DNA from: Methyloglobulus sp.
Lineage (GTDB): Bacteria; Pseudomonadota; Gammaproteobacteria; Methylococcales; Methylomonadaceae
Direction: 5' to 3'
Assembly (NCBI GenBank): GCA_013141505.1
Contig: JABFQX010000022.1
Location: forward strand, 1 to 58,013
DNA length: 58,013 bases
Under the pieces are notes generated by a model. It made no database searches. It was not told where the DNA came from and saw nothing but the letters and a program-made list of their open reading frames with translations. The translations under genes were made by a program, and so were the position numbers. Below are positions 1 through 9,824 of this stretch, piece after piece; position 1 is the first letter of the stretch; each line of letters opens with the position of its first letter.

Positions 1-279
1 CCATGCCGACGGAACCGGTGTGCCGGGCTTTACGTATGGCCATCGGGCAACGTCAACCGGAAGCGGAGCCCCTCCTGCATTCTGGCCGGGGTAGCCAATA
101 CGCCAGCCATGAATACTAGCCGCTACTTATACCCAAAGGGGAAGTGGAAAAACTGCGAAAAACACCTCAACTCAGGCTTGCAAATGGTGAACTTGGCTTT
201 CTTGAGGTTGCTGCTGGTTAGATCTTGAACCAGGGGGCTAGTAGTCAACCGATTTAAAGAGTCGGTGTGTCTTAAGGGG
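1..279. other. Unassigned left edge
   Basis: No gene is recognised here. Forward frame 1 is open from the window edge to a TGA near 228 (about 75 codons), so it could be the tail of a gene that begins outside the window. The translation is rich in Arg, Asn and Leu and matches no family I know. A short inverted repeat (CCGA/TCGG) lies just before the end of the minus-strand gene at 280 and may belong to its 3' end. Confidence 0.3.
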
Positions 280-534
280 CTATTTCATGCTTTCGCTAGC
301 TATAGATTTCTGCGGATGTGCTTTACTACCAATGCCGTGAGGTTTAATAACGCCGGTTAGCAATAAAATAGCGATGACAGCAAACAGGAACACAGATAAA
401 CCGATGCGGAAAGTCAGTGCTTTCAAGGTTTTTACAGACGAAGCGTCCGACTTGTGCCTGACGAGATGAAACAAAGCTGAACCCAGATTAAATATAATCA
501 AGGCAAAAATAGCTATTACAATTATTTTAATCAT
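280..534 (-). CDS. DUF2909-type twin-transmembrane protein
   Basis: Small inner-membrane protein of 84 residues with two hydrophobic helices (about residues 2-20 and 42-62) separated by a basic loop. DUF2909 twin-TM proteins are typically found beside SURF1 in cytochrome c oxidase clusters of gammaproteobacteria, as here, where the SURF1 gene is divergent. The frame can be extended 21 codons upstream to 597. I prefer the internal Met because a membrane helix begins directly after it and the extra residues look like non-coding sequence. Its biochemical role is unknown; a part in oxidase assembly is inferred from context only. Confidence 0.65.
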   Translation of the reverse strand: MIKIIVIAIFALIIFNLGSALFHLVRHKSDASSVKTLKALTFRIGLSVFLFAVIAILLLTGVIKPHGIGSKAHPQKSIASESMK

Positions 535-754
535 AAAAAAAACTTTAGGGTAAGCGATACTGGCAGTTATTCTCGGTGATAAATGCCGAATAGCCAATAT
601 TTGTTTTTTAATGACGCATAATATGCCGAAATTTCATCCATCAGCCCAATTTGCCAAAAAGATTGGCATAATGACAATTAATAAATCATTTTCAGCGCAA
701 ACTTGCATAGTCGCGTTCATCTACATTTCGTAAAAATAATAATAAATTCCATCA

Positions 755-1462
755 ATGATATTCAAACGAGCACCGCTTATTGCTTACTTTTCCATTTTGC
801 CCATTCTGCTTGCTTTGGGCTTATGGCAACTTAATCGTGCGGAAGAAAAACGGGTGGCGATTAGATTGCAAGAGCAACGGCAATCCACAAATGCATTCGT
901 TTTAACGGCAAGCACGTTGGATGAGCTGGAAGCGCTCTTATACAAACCCATTCAAGCCTTTGGGCATTTTGATGTCAGCCATCAATATTTGTTGGACAAC
1001 CAGATTAACAATGGCAAGGCGGGCTATTTTGTATTGACACCTTTTTTTTTGAAAGATGCCAACAAAGCGGTATTGGTGAATCGAGGTTGGATCCCTTTGG
1101 GCAATAACCGAGCTGATTTGCCGGATACTAATGGCATCGATAAGGGGGAAATCAGTCTAACAGGGCGAGTTAACCGATTTCAAAATGTCGGGATAAAACT
1201 GGCAGGTGCGGAAATTCCCAGTCAAGGTTGGCCTTCTGTGGTTCAAGTGGTGGACGTAAATGCCCTTGGCAAACGCCTGGGTTATCCGTTGTTCAGTTTT
1301 CAGGTCGAGCTGGATAAAAACGCTAAAGATGGTTATGTCAGGGACTGGCATGAGGCTTTGGTTATGACGCCTGAAAAGCACGTCGGCTATGCGGTACAAT
1401 GGTTTCTTCTGGCACTAACGCTGACGGTGCTTTTTGTTAAGTACGGCATTAAAAAATCATGA
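755..1462 (+). CDS. SURF1 family cytochrome oxidase assembly protein
   Basis: Inner-membrane protein of 235 residues involved in heme delivery and assembly of heme-copper oxidases. It has the SURF1 architecture: an N-terminal TM helix (about 7-25, followed by the LGLWQLNRAEEK stretch), a periplasmic domain with the typical NRGWIP motif near residue 110, and a C-terminal TM helix (about 210-230) after the HVGYAVQWF motif. It overlaps the next gene by 4 bases (ATGA), so the two are probably translationally coupled. It is the first gene of a rightward cluster leading into the heme A synthase domain. Confidence 0.92.
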   Translation: MIFKRAPLIAYFSILPILLALGLWQLNRAEEKRVAIRLQEQRQSTNAFVLTASTLDELEALLYKPIQAFGHFDVSHQYLLDNQINNGKAGYFVLTPFFLKDANKAVLVNRGWIPLGNNRADLPDTNGIDKGEISLTGRVNRFQNVGIKLAGAEIPSQGWPSVVQVVDVNALGKRLGYPLFSFQVELDKNAKDGYVRDWHEALVMTPEKHVGYAVQWFLLALTLTVLFVKYGIKKS

Positions 1463-2052
1463 CACAGCAAAATAAAAGCCGACTCAAGGTATTGTTGATC
1501 TTTGCGATGGCAATCATTCCCTTCACCGCAGCCTGGTTATTGGGCGGAAAAGCGTCTTTTATAGAAGGTAAGACCAATAAGGGCCAGCTTATCAGCCCGG
1601 TTGTATCAACAGAACGCAGTGATTTAATTGGGCTAGATAGGTTTTCCAGCGATAATATGGCGGAACTTAACGGTCATTGGGTGATATTGAATGTAGTGCT
1701 AGGGGAGGGGTGCGGCAACATCTGTCTGGATGCGATCCATAAAACCAAACAATTGCGGCTGATGCTGAATAAAGATTTAACCCGCACCCGTCGGGCGATT
1801 ATCTTTTTTAAAGACATTAACCCAGGCACGGTAAATCAATGGCTGCAAGATGATAAGGTGCTGTTAAAAGTCAAGCCCAGTGCTGTATTACAGAAAAAAA
1901 TTGCTTCTCTTAAGGGTGGCGTTATGTCTGACGGCATGCTGTTGTTAATGGATCCGCTGGGTAACCTAATGATGCAGTACGAACCGGGATTTGATCCCTA
2001 TAAAGTAAAAAGTGATCTCATGCACTTATTGCGAATTTCACAAATTGGTTGA
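1459..2052 (+). CDS. Sco-like/thioredoxin-fold oxidase assembly protein
   Basis: Membrane-tethered protein of 197 residues. One N-terminal TM helix (about 10-29) is followed by a periplasmic domain carrying a CxxxC pair (C85, C89), the spacing used by Sco1-type copper chaperones. A GHWVILNVV strand precedes the Cys pair, as expected for a thioredoxin fold. It is a member of the divergent SURF1-neighbour family of cox clusters rather than a canonical Sco1: I do not see the usual downstream metal-binding His in a clear motif. A role in oxidase biogenesis is inferred from position between SURF1 and heme A synthase. Confidence 0.65.
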   Translation: MTQQNKSRLKVLLIFAMAIIPFTAAWLLGGKASFIEGKTNKGQLISPVVSTERSDLIGLDRFSSDNMAELNGHWVILNVVLGEGCGNICLDAIHKTKQLRLMLNKDLTRTRRAIIFFKDINPGTVNQWLQDDKVLLKVKPSAVLQKKIASLKGGVMSDGMLLLMDPLGNLMMQYEPGFDPYKVKSDLMHLLRISQIG

Positions 2053-2061
2053 TGGAAGGAT

Positions 2062-4008
2062 ATGTTTAGAAAAATAACTTTGTTTGGCTTGGTTTTGGCG
2101 CTGCTCGTCATTGTGGCAGGTTCGCTCGCCAAGTTGTCAGGGTCAGAGTTGCTGTTTGGCTTTATTCAGCCGCAAGCGCTTCATTTTAAGGCGGCCTACA
2201 CACTCGCCACAGTGATCTTGGTAGTGTTGCTGATGTCATGGTGGCAGGATCATTGTCGCGTCGCAGCGACGACTGCGTCTTTTGGTCTGGCGGGTTTATT
2301 GGGATTACAAGTTTTTTTAGGGATAGCGATATTAAGTTTTTCATACCAAGCGATTACGAAAACGGGACATTTGTTGCTGGGAATGATGCTCTTCTGGCTT
2401 TTTTTCTGGCTGTATTTACGCACCGACCCAGAAATTTCAAAAACTGATAAGCGAAACGGCCCGGTATGGTTTGCCCGATTCGCAATCGTTTTATTATTCC
2501 TGCAAATTGCCCTGGGCAGTTGGGTAAACGTAAATCATGCTGCTTCGGCTTGTGCTGGGTTTCCGCAATGCAATGGACAATGGTGGCCGCAAGCGGACTA
2601 TCAAGGCGCATTGACTGGTTTGATAACGGGTAATGGCTATACCACTTTCGATATCCAAGTTACACTTAACTGGCTACATCGAGTTGACGCACTGCTTTGT
2701 TTTGTCATATTAAACGTGTTGATGTTATTTGCAACAGCAAAAAAATATTCCAAACCAGTACGCAAAGCCGGATTATGGTTGAGTTTTCTGCTGTTTGTGG
2801 AAGTCGGGTTAGGTGTTGTTGGTTTTAAATTAGCCATGCCTTTCAGTGTGGCTGTCGCCCATAGTGTTTTTGCGGCATTGCTCATGTTGCCTTTAATCGC
2901 CATCAGTTTTTATGGACGTTATGGCTATGCGGAAGCACCATCGCCGCGACCAGCACTACGACCTAAGCCAGGATTAAAGCCCAAGACAGAAAAAATCGAT
3001 ACGCAACAACAGCCGGTAACGAAAACTGTCGCCCTCGTTCCAGTTCCGCCAGACGTTATTGAAGACGATTACATAGAACCGGCATCGGAATCACTGTATT
3101 TACGCCTTAAAACCCAGCTAAAACGTACCCGGACAGGGTTGGGCGGCATTTTAGCCAGTTTACCGTTGGGGCAAAAAGGGATAACCGAAGATCTGCTGGA
3201 AGAGATTGAAGCCAGTTTGTTGATGGCCGATGTCGGGATTGATGTCACCACAAAAATTATCAATCGGCTGACCCAACACCTTGAAAAGCAACAACTGACC
3301 GACAGTGCCGCCTTAACGCTGGCATTAAAACAGGAATTGCTGGGCATTCTTGTGCCTGTTAGCAAGCCGCTACAGATTCCCAAACAGGATAAGCCTTATG
3401 TAATTTTGGTCATTGGAGTTAACGGCGTTGGCAAAACGACGACAATCGGCAAGTTGGCTAAGCGATTAAAGGCGCAAGGCCATAGCGTCATGTTGGCGGC
3501 AGGCGATACTTTTAGGGCGGCAGCGGTTGAGCAGTTACAAACTTGGGGGCAACGTAATAATATCCATGTCGTTGCCCAGCATACTGGCGCTGACTCGGCA
3601 TCCGTGATTTTTGATGGTGTTCAATCCGCCCATTCAAAAAATATTGATGTGTTAATTGCCGACACCGCAGGGCGTTTGCACACGAAAGACAACTTGATGG
3701 AAGAGTTGAAAAAAGTAAAGCGGATCATGGCAAAGCTGGACGACACTGCGCCTCATGAAGTCCTTTTGGTCTTGGATGCAGGTACGGGGCAGAATGCGTT
3801 GTCGCAAGCAAAGCAATTTAATGCAGCCATTGGCTTGACGGGACTTGTGTTGACTAAGCTGGACGGTACCGCAAAAGGTGGGGTTATTTTCGCATTGGCT
3901 AAGCAAACAGGTATTCCTATTCGCTTTATAGGCGTGGGCGAAGGCATTGATGATCTCCAGGACTTCAATGCAGAAACCTTTGTTGATGCCTTGTTTGTCA
4001 AAGATTAA
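2062..4008 (+). CDS. Heme A synthase (CtaA/COX15) - FtsY (SRP receptor) fusion
   Basis: One uninterrupted 648-residue frame contains two normally separate proteins. Residues 1-288 are a compact CtaA/COX15 heme A synthase with eight TM helices. Its four heme-ligand-type His residues are H41, H103, H206 (LHR) and H267, in TM2, TM4, TM6 and TM8, and the ACxGFPxCNGxW loop follows TM5. Residues 289-342 are a Pro-rich then acidic linker. Residues 343-648 are the FtsY NG domain: P-loop GVNGVGKTT (452-460), DTFRAAA (482-488), DTAGR (534-538), TKLD (598-601) and GVGEG (624-628). No in-frame ATG lies between TM8 and the G domain until well inside the N domain, so FtsY has no obvious start of its own. 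It is followed by ftsE and ftsX as in normal ftsYEX operons. Expected roles are heme O to heme A conversion and SRP-dependent membrane targeting. Confidence 0.9.
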   Translation: MFRKITLFGLVLALLVIVAGSLAKLSGSELLFGFIQPQALHFKAAYTLATVILVVLLMSWWQDHCRVAATTASFGLAGLLGLQVFLGIAILSFSYQAITKTGHLLLGMMLFWLFFWLYLRTDPEISKTDKRNGPVWFARFAIVLLFLQIALGSWVNVNHAASACAGFPQCNGQWWPQADYQGALTGLITGNGYTTFDIQVTLNWLHRVDALLCFVILNVLMLFATAKKYSKPVRKAGLWLSFLLFVEVGLGVVGFKLAMPFSVAVAHSVFAALLMLPLIAISFYGRYGYAEAPSPRPALRPKPGLKPKTEKIDTQQQPVTKTVALVPVPPDVIEDDYIEPASESLYLRLKTQLKRTRTGLGGILASLPLGQKGITEDLLEEIEASLLMADVGIDVTTKIINRLTQHLEKQQLTDSAALTLALKQELLGILVPVSKPLQIPKQDKPYVILVIGVNGVGKTTTIGKLAKRLKAQGHSVMLAAGDTFRAAAVEQLQTWGQRNNIHVVAQHTGADSASVIFDGVQSAHSKNIDVLIADTAGRLHTKDNLMEELKKVKRIMAKLDDTAPHEVLLVLDAGTGQNALSQAKQFNAAIGLTGLVLTKLDGTAKGGVIFALAKQTGIPIRFIGVGEGIDDLQDFNAETFVDALFVKD

Positions 4009-4016
4009 GTGCGGTC

Positions 4017-4673
4017 ATGCTAAAGTTTGAGCAAGTCACCAAGCGTTATCCAGAAACCGGCGATGTGTTACGGAATGTCAGCTTTCATCTAAAACCGGGG
4101 GAAATTACTTTCCTGACCGGGCATTCAGGCGCGGGTAAAAGTACAATTTTGAAATTGATTGCTCTTATGGAGCGTTGCACACGTGGCGAAATTGTGCTTG
4201 ATGGGCAAAAACTAAGTACCGTCAACGAGCGGCAAGTGCCTTATGTTCGCAGAAAAATGGGCTTTATCTTTCAGGATTACAAGCTGTTACAGAGCAGAAC
4301 AGTTTTCGATAATGTCGCTTTACCTTTAGTGATTGAAGGTTACGGCCATCATGAAATTTCCCGCAGGGTGCGTGCTGCTTTGGATAAAGTGGGCTTATTG
4401 GGGAAAGAAAAAAAATTTCCTCTAGGGTTGTCAGGTGGAGAACAACAGCGAGTCGGTATTGCGCGGGCCGTTGTCAATAAACCACCTTTGATTATTGCCG
4501 ATGAACCGACGGGTAACCTTGATCCCGAGTTATCTGCGGAAATTATGCTATTATTTGAGCAATTTCAAAATGTTGGCGTTACCACGCTGATTGCATCTCA
4601 TGATATTTCCTTGATTGAACGCATGCATCACCGCGTCTTAAGGTTAGATCATGGGCAATTGGTGGAATCATAA
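4017..4673 (+). CDS. ftsE: Cell division ATP-binding protein FtsE
   Basis: ABC ATPase of 218 residues that pairs with FtsX at the septum and controls peptidoglycan hydrolase activation through periplasmic partners. It has Walker [11 protein letters not shown]-loop (FIFQDYKLL), signature LSGGEQQR, Walker [14 protein letters not shown] and the H-loop (ASHD). Length is typical. It begins 8 bases after the FtsY stop and ends 3 bases before ftsX, so it belongs to the same operon. Confidence 0.97.
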   Translation: MLKFEQVTKRYPETGDVLRNVSFHLKPGEITFLTGHSGAGKSTILKLIALMERCTRGEIVLDGQKLSTVNERQVPYVRRKMGFIFQDYKLLQSRTVFDNVALPLVIEGYGHHEISRRVRAALDKVGLLGKEKKFPLGLSGGEQQRVGIARAVVNKPPLIIADEPTGNLDPELSAEIMLLFEQFQNVGVTTLIASHDISLIERMHHRVLRLDHGQLVES

Positions 4674-4676
4674 ACT

Positions 4677-5681
4677 ATGAAGCAAATTGATAAATACCCG
4701 CATAAAATTCAGGTAAAACAGGATACCCGACAGACCCAAAAAGCGGGCGGTAGTTTTACAGATAGATTGATAGCTTGGCGAGACCAGCATGCTCAAGCCC
4801 TGTTTTCAAGTCTTGGTGGTCTTTTCGCCAAGCCTTTTACGTCCACGATGACCATCGGTGTTTTGGCGATTGCTATTGCATTAGCCAGTGGTTTTTACCT
4901 GGTTGTGGTCAATTTGCAGCAACTGACTGGCGGTTTGGAAGCCAGTAATCAAATCTCGCTGTTTTTAAGGGACGAGATTTCTGAAACGCGTGCCAAACAG
5001 TTTGCGGACAGTATTCGCAAAAATACCGATGTCCAAGAAGTTAACGTCATTAGTAAGCAGCAGGCAATGCAGGAGTTCAAAAATTTTAGCGGCTTTGGTG
5101 ATGCTATTGATAGTTTGGAAAAAAACCCCTTGCCGATTGTTATCGAAGTGTTGCCCAAAGATGCGCTGGTAGATAAAGAAAAATTAACCAGCCTTTTTGA
5201 AAATTTTAAAAAAGCCACTGAAGTAGACTTTGCTCAGATAGATTTAGAGTGGGTCGCACGACTGCAAGCCATTGTTTCTTCTGCCCGATTAGCGGCTATC
5301 CTATTGTCAACAGTGTTGGCAATGGCGGTGTTTTTCATTGCTGGCAATACCATACGGCTAGAGATACATAATCGTCGGGAGGAAGTCATTATTGCCAAAC
5401 TGGTTGGTGCAACCAATCGTTTTATCCAACGCCCTTTTTTATATACGGGCTTCTGGATAGGTTTTCTTTCCGGTGTCGCGGCGTGGTTTATCGTGACCTT
5501 CATGATGCTGATATTAAGGTCTTCTGTCGAAAACCTTTCTGGTTTGTATGCAAGTGAGTTCCATTTGTTGTTCTTCAGCTATTTTGAAACGTTGACATTG
5601 CTAGCGACATCAACGCTGTTGGCAGTCATTGGTTCCTGGCTAGTCCTGCACATTCAAGTCAAGCAATTAAAACCCGAATAG
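4677..5681 (+). CDS. ftsX: Cell division permease-like protein FtsX
   Basis: Inner-membrane partner of FtsE, 334 residues. It has a basic cytoplasmic N-terminus, TM1 (about 58-80), a large periplasmic loop of about 110 residues (the ECD that contacts hydrolase activators) and three C-terminal TM helices between about 200 and 330. It carries the family's LEIHNRREEVIIAKLVGAT cytoplasmic segment. It starts 3 bases after ftsE. The gene ends 19 bases before the CIRCE operator of rpoH. Confidence 0.96.
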   Translation: MKQIDKYPHKIQVKQDTRQTQKAGGSFTDRLIAWRDQHAQALFSSLGGLFAKPFTSTMTIGVLAIAIALASGFYLVVVNLQQLTGGLEASNQISLFLRDEISETRAKQFADSIRKNTDVQEVNVISKQQAMQEFKNFSGFGDAIDSLEKNPLPIVIEVLPKDALVDKEKLTSLFENFKKATEVDFAQIDLEWVARLQAIVSSARLAAILLSTVLAMAVFFIAGNTIRLEIHNRREEVIIAKLVGATNRFIQRPFLYTGFWIGFLSGVAAWFIVTFMMLILRSSVENLSGLYASEFHLLFFSYFETLTLLATSTLLAVIGSWLVLHIQVKQLKPE

Positions 5682-5700
5682 CAGGGAATTTTTATAATTA

Positions 5701-5727
5701 TTAGCACTCTTACAAATCGAGTGCTAA
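5701..5727. promoter_or_regulatory. CIRCE operator (HrcA site) upstream of rpoH
   Basis: A perfect 9-9-9 CIRCE element: TTAGCACTC, nine bases, GAGTGCTAA, with no mismatch to the consensus. It lies 36 bases before the rpoH start codon, in the short gap after ftsX. CIRCE is the binding site of the heat-shock repressor HrcA, usually found at groESL or dnaKJ. Its position predicts HrcA repression of the sigma-32 gene. No hrcA gene is in the window. Confidence 0.9.
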
Positions 5728-5763
5728 AATTATTAACGGTTTTCATATCTTTTAGGAGATGCT

Positions 5764-6621
5764 ATGAGTGATGCTATAAGCCTGCCCGTCAATTTATCTG
5801 TCGGTACGTTTGATGCCTATCTTAACGTTGTCCGGCAAATGCCGAAATTGACAACAGAGCAAGAGCGCGATTTGGCGATTCGATTTCGGGATACCGGCGA
5901 CTTAGCGGCAGCGCGTGAGCTGGTTATGGCAAATCTGCGTTTTGTCGTCCATGTTGCCAGAGGTTATAGCGGTTATGGTTTGTCCATGCCCGATATTATT
6001 CAGGAAGGTAATGTTGGCTTGATGAAAGCAGTCAAACGCTTTGACCCTGAATTGGGTGTGCGTCTGGTTTCGTTTGCCGTACATTGGATTAAAGCGGAAA
6101 TCCATGAATTCGTTATCAAAAACTGGGGTATAGTCAAAGTTGCCACAACCAAGGCGCAGCGTAAGCTGTTCTTTAATCTACGTAAATCCAAGCAGGGTTT
6201 GGGTTGGCTGTCCAATGATGAGGCAGAATCAATCGCTAGTGACCTGAATGTTGAGGTCAGTGCTGTTTTCGAAATGGAAAAACGTCTGGGCAATCGCGAC
6301 ACCTCTTACGATATGCCTGTTGATGAAACAGCAGAAGATACTTACCTAAATCCAGCCAGCTATTTGTATCAGCAAAATGACGATCCGGCGGTCATGTTGG
6401 AAAACATTGAGTGGCAAAAGCATGAGCAAAAGCTGTTGTCTGCGGCATTAAGTGGGCTAGACGAACGCAGCTTAGATATTGTCTCCAGTCGCTGGTTGGC
6501 GGAAGAAAAAGCGACTTTGCATGAACTTGCCGAACGTCACCAGGTATCAGCAGAAAGAATCAGGCAGTTAGAACAGAATGCCATGAAAAAGCTACGTGCG
6601 GCAGTTGTTTTCGAGGCCTGA
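5764..6621 (+). CDS. rpoH: RNA polymerase heat-shock sigma factor RpoH (sigma-32)
   Basis: Sigma-70 family factor of 285 residues that directs RNA polymerase to heat-shock promoters. Region 2 (FVVHVARGYSGYG, then DIIQEGNVGLMKAVKRFDP and the VSFAVHWIKAEIHEFVIKNW helix) and region 4 (ERHQVSAERIRQLEQNAMKKLR) are intact. Start at ATG 5764 is supported by AGGAG 5 bases upstream. It follows ftsYEX, the classic gammaproteobacterial order. The upstream CIRCE element suggests HrcA control in addition to any thermosensing in the mRNA. Confidence 0.96.
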   Translation: MSDAISLPVNLSVGTFDAYLNVVRQMPKLTTEQERDLAIRFRDTGDLAAARELVMANLRFVVHVARGYSGYGLSMPDIIQEGNVGLMKAVKRFDPELGVRLVSFAVHWIKAEIHEFVIKNWGIVKVATTKAQRKLFFNLRKSKQGLGWLSNDEAESIASDLNVEVSAVFEMEKRLGNRDTSYDMPVDETAEDTYLNPASYLYQQNDDPAVMLENIEWQKHEQKLLSAALSGLDERSLDIVSSRWLAEEKATLHELAERHQVSAERIRQLEQNAMKKLRAAVVFEA

Positions 6622-6710
6622 TTTAGTCTATCCAATACTGGGTTAAATGTTGTGGGTTGGTTTTATAGCATTGACTGAATCGATAGTTTTCGTTTTCTAG
6701 CTAATGCGCT

Positions 6711-6950
6711 TCAAGACGGGTTTAGCAAACCCAGTAGCAGGTGTGCTTGTTCCGCAGCTTCGTGGCCTATGGTTGTCAAATAACCCCCGTCTTCCAGTGT
6801 TATCAAGCCTTTATCAAATAGTCGGCGGGTTGCTGCAATGATTTCGGTAGCTGCCGCTGACTTGTGCACTTTTATGCCTTCTTGCATCGTGGTCAGGTTG
6901 TAGCGGATAAGAATGTTCAACTCTTCCAAATTGTCTTGAGTAAATTGCAT
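6711..6950 (-). CDS. TIGR02647 family small protein
   Basis: Protein of 79 residues matching the TIGR02647 family of short conserved gammaproteobacterial proteins: an N-terminal MxFTxDxLEELNxL motif, an AAxTEIIAATRRLFDKGLIT helical segment, and an EDGGYLTTIGHEAAE turn resembling a winged-helix wing. The family has no established function; a DNA-binding fold is a guess from the short helix-turn-helix-wing look. It is convergent with rpoH and divergent from gyrA. Confidence 0.75.
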   Translation of the reverse strand: MQFTQDNLEELNILIRYNLTTMQEGIKVHKSAAATEIIAATRRLFDKGLITLEDGGYLTTIGHEAAEQAHLLLGLLNPS

Positions 6951-7208
6951 GTTGTATCTCGGGCTAATGGTGGAGGCAGATACGGTTTAGTATCTACGGG
7001 TGAGCAATTGTATATGGGATAGTTGGCTGGTCGTAGGTTTTTTTAAGTGGCCGAAGCAACACTTCGACTCAAAGCGTACAATTTGCTACAATGGTCAGGT
7101 GCGTAAATAGTGGGTCAAACCGAACTTAAATGTGATTAATGATCTTTTCGTCCAGTAAAAACCATCCTACCAGTGCTTGTTGACTGGTATATTCCAAAAT
7201 AAGAATTA

Positions 7209-9821
7209 ATGTCAAATTTCGCTAAAGAAATCATACCTGTCAATCTTGAAGATGAGATGAAGCAGTCGTACCTTGCTTATTCGATGAGCGTCATCGTGGG
7301 CAGGGCGCTTCCAGACGTTAGGGATGGCCTTAAACCTGTGCATCGCCGCGTTTTATATGGCATGTACGAGGCGGGCAATGACTGGAACAAGCCCTACGTA
7401 AAATCTGCCCGTATTGTCGGTGAGGTCATGGGTAAATACCATCCGCATGGCGATAGCGCCATTTACGACACGATGGTGCGGATGGCACAGCCTTTTTCCA
7501 TGCGTTATGTTTTGATCGACGGGCAAGGGAATTACGGTTCGGTCGATGGTGATCCCCCCGCCGCTATGCGTTATACCGAAGCGCGGCTGGCGAAAATTTC
7601 CCATGAAATGCTCGCGGATTTGGACAAAGAGACCGTCGATTTCGACCCAAACTACGACGAGAAAGAGTATGAACCCGTCGTCTTGCCAACAAAAGTACCG
7701 ACGCTACTGGTAAACGGTTCTTCCGGTATCGCGGTCGGCATGGCAACCAATATTCCGCCTCATAATTTAACTGAAGTTATCAATGCCTGTTTGCATCTGA
7801 TCGATCATTCTGATGCAACCATTCAAGATCTGATGACGCACGTCATGGGGCCTGATTTTCCGACGGCTGGTTTTATCAACGGTTATTCAGGTATTCATAG
7901 CGCCTATATGACCGGTCGCGGTAAGATTTATCTGCGTGCCCGGTGTCATTTCGAGGATGTTGAAGGCGGTAATCGTCAAGCCATTGTCACGACGGAATTG
8001 CCGTATCAGGTCAATAAAGCCAACTTGCAGGAGAAAATCGCCGAGCTGGTCAAAGAGGGCCGAATTGAGGGCATCTCTGCTATTCGGGACGAATCCGACA
8101 AAGACGGCATGCGTTTGGTTATCGAACTGAAACGCGGCGAAATGCCTGAAGTTGTCCTCAACAATCTTTATAAGCAAACCCAGTTTCAGACCGTATTCGG
8201 TATAAACATGGTCGCCTTGCTGGATGGGCGGCCTTATTGCTTGAATCTGAAAGAGATTCTTGATGCGTTTGTCGATCATCGCCGGGTAGTCGTTACCCGC
8301 AGGACACTTTTTAATCTTCGCAAAGCACGCGAACGCGCCCATACTTTGGAAGGGCTTGCTGTTGCTTTGGCGAATATTGACGAAATGATCGAGTTGATTA
8401 AATCGTCCAGTAACCGTAATCAGGCGAAAGAAGGCTTATTATCAAAGAGTTGGAATGCCGGTTTGGTGCTGTCCTTGCTGGATCGCGCCGATGCCAACCG
8501 CAGCCGACCAGAAGATTTGGCTCCCGAATTTGGTATTGCCGGTGACTTATACCGCTTATCGGAAGCACAAGCAGTTGCTATTCTTGAGTTGCAACTGCAA
8601 CGCTTGACTGGTCTTGAGCAAGACAAGATTATCAATGAATACAAGGAATTGCTTGAGCAGATAGACGAATATCTATATATCTTGGCTCATGATGAACGGC
8701 TGATGGAAATCATCCGCGAAGAGCTTGTCGCCATCAAAGAAGAATTTGGCGATAAGCGCCGTACCGAGATTATCCAAAACCAGCTGGATTTATCCGATGG
8801 CGATTTGATTACCGAAGAAGATATGGTCGTCACCAAGTCGCACGAAGGTTATGTGAAAGCGCAGCCGTTGACTGATTACCGGGCGCAAAGGCGGGGCGGG
8901 CGCGGCAAGTCGGCAACGGCAACCAAAGAAGAAGATTATGTCGATAAACTGGTGATTGCCAACACCCACGATACGATCCTGTGTTTTTCTTCCTTAGGTA
9001 AAGTTTACTGGTTGAAAGTTTACCAGCTCCCGGTTGCCAGTCGCGCATCCAGGGGCAAGCCCTTTGTAAACCTGATCTCCCTTGATCAAGGCGAAAAAAT
9101 CAATGCGATTTTGCCAATTAAAGAATTTAGTGATAATAAGTTCATCTTCATGGCGACTTCATCTGGTACGGTCAAGAAAACGCCATTGAAAGAGTTTGAA
9201 CGCCAACGCGCCAACGGCAAAATTGCCATTGATTTGCGCGAAGGCGACAACTTGGTTGGCGTTGCCGTGACCGATGGACAACAAAATGTATTGCTGTTTG
9301 CCAGTTCAGGTAAGGCTAATTGCTTCAATGAGGCCGATGTGCGCTCGATGGGGCGGACAGCAACTGGTGTACGTGGGATGCGTTTACAAGACGATCAAAA
9401 GGTAATCTCACTGATTATTGCCGCCGAAGGCACAGTACTTACCATTACCGAAAATGGCTTCGGCAAACGTACCCGGTTGGAAGAGTTTACTCTCCATAAA
9501 CGTGGTGGGCAGGGCATGATCGGCATTCAGACTTCGGAGCGAAATGGTGGTCTGGTCGGTGCGGTATTGGTAAATGACAATGATGAAATTATGTTGATTA
9601 CCGATGGCGGCATTCTGGTACGAACCCCGGTAGACGGCATTTCAATCGTCGGAAGGAATACTCAGGGCGTTCGCATTATTCGCCTTGATAAAGGCGAAAA
9701 AGTCATCGGTGTTGACCGTATCGAAGGCTTGGCGGACGAAGATGCTGCTGCGGGAGATGAGGGTTTTCAAGAAGATGAGCAAGAACAAAGTAATGACCAA
9801 ACAGATTCAGGAGATGAGTAA
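7209..9821 (+). CDS. gyrA: DNA gyrase subunit A
   Basis: Breakage-reunion subunit of gyrase, 870 residues. Catalytic tyrosine is Y122 ([10 protein letters not shown]). The quinolone-resistance region keeps S83 and D87 in exact E. coli numbering, the susceptible-type residues. The C-terminal beta-pinwheel includes the GyrA box (QRRGGRGKS near residue 560), followed by an acidic tail. It heads the gyrA-serC-pheA-hisC-tyrA-aroA-cmk-rpsA-ihfB block. The ATG has only a weak AAG-type ribosome binding site, and the 258-base gap upstream contains a possible -10 (TACAAT near 7086) with a poor -35. Confidence 0.98.
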   Translation: MSNFAKEIIPVNLEDEMKQSYLAYSMSVIVGRALPDVRDGLKPVHRRVLYGMYEAGNDWNKPYVKSARIVGEVMGKYHPHGDSAIYDTMVRMAQPFSMRYVLIDGQGNYGSVDGDPPAAMRYTEARLAKISHEMLADLDKETVDFDPNYDEKEYEPVVLPTKVPTLLVNGSSGIAVGMATNIPPHNLTEVINACLHLIDHSDATIQDLMTHVMGPDFPTAGFINGYSGIHSAYMTGRGKIYLRARCHFEDVEGGNRQAIVTTELPYQVNKANLQEKIAELVKEGRIEGISAIRDESDKDGMRLVIELKRGEMPEVVLNNLYKQTQFQTVFGINMVALLDGRPYCLNLKEILDAFVDHRRVVVTRRTLFNLRKARERAHTLEGLAVALANIDEMIELIKSSSNRNQAKEGLLSKSWNAGLVLSLLDRADANRSRPEDLAPEFGIAGDLYRLSEAQAVAILELQLQRLTGLEQDKIINEYKELLEQIDEYLYILAHDERLMEIIREELVAIKEEFGDKRRTEIIQNQLDLSDGDLITEEDMVVTKSHEGYVKAQPLTDYRAQRRGGRGKSATATKEEDYVDKLVIANTHDTILCFSSLGKVYWLKVYQLPVASRASRGKPFVNLISLDQGEKINAILPIKEFSDNKFIFMATSSGTVKKTPLKEFERQRANGKIAIDLREGDNLVGVAVTDGQQNVLLFASSGKANCFNEADVRSMGRTATGVRGMRLQDDQKVISLIIAAEGTVLTITENGFGKRTRLEEFTLHKRGGQGMIGIQTSERNGGLVGAVLVNDNDEIMLITDGGILVRTPVDGISIVGRNTQGVRIIRLDKGEKVIGVDRIEGLADEDAAAGDEGFQEDEQEQSNDQTDSGDE

Positions 9822-9824
9822 CAC

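Noticed and set aside
7440-7480. Possible quinolone-resistance change in gyrA
   Set aside because: S83 and D87 are both the susceptible-type residues.
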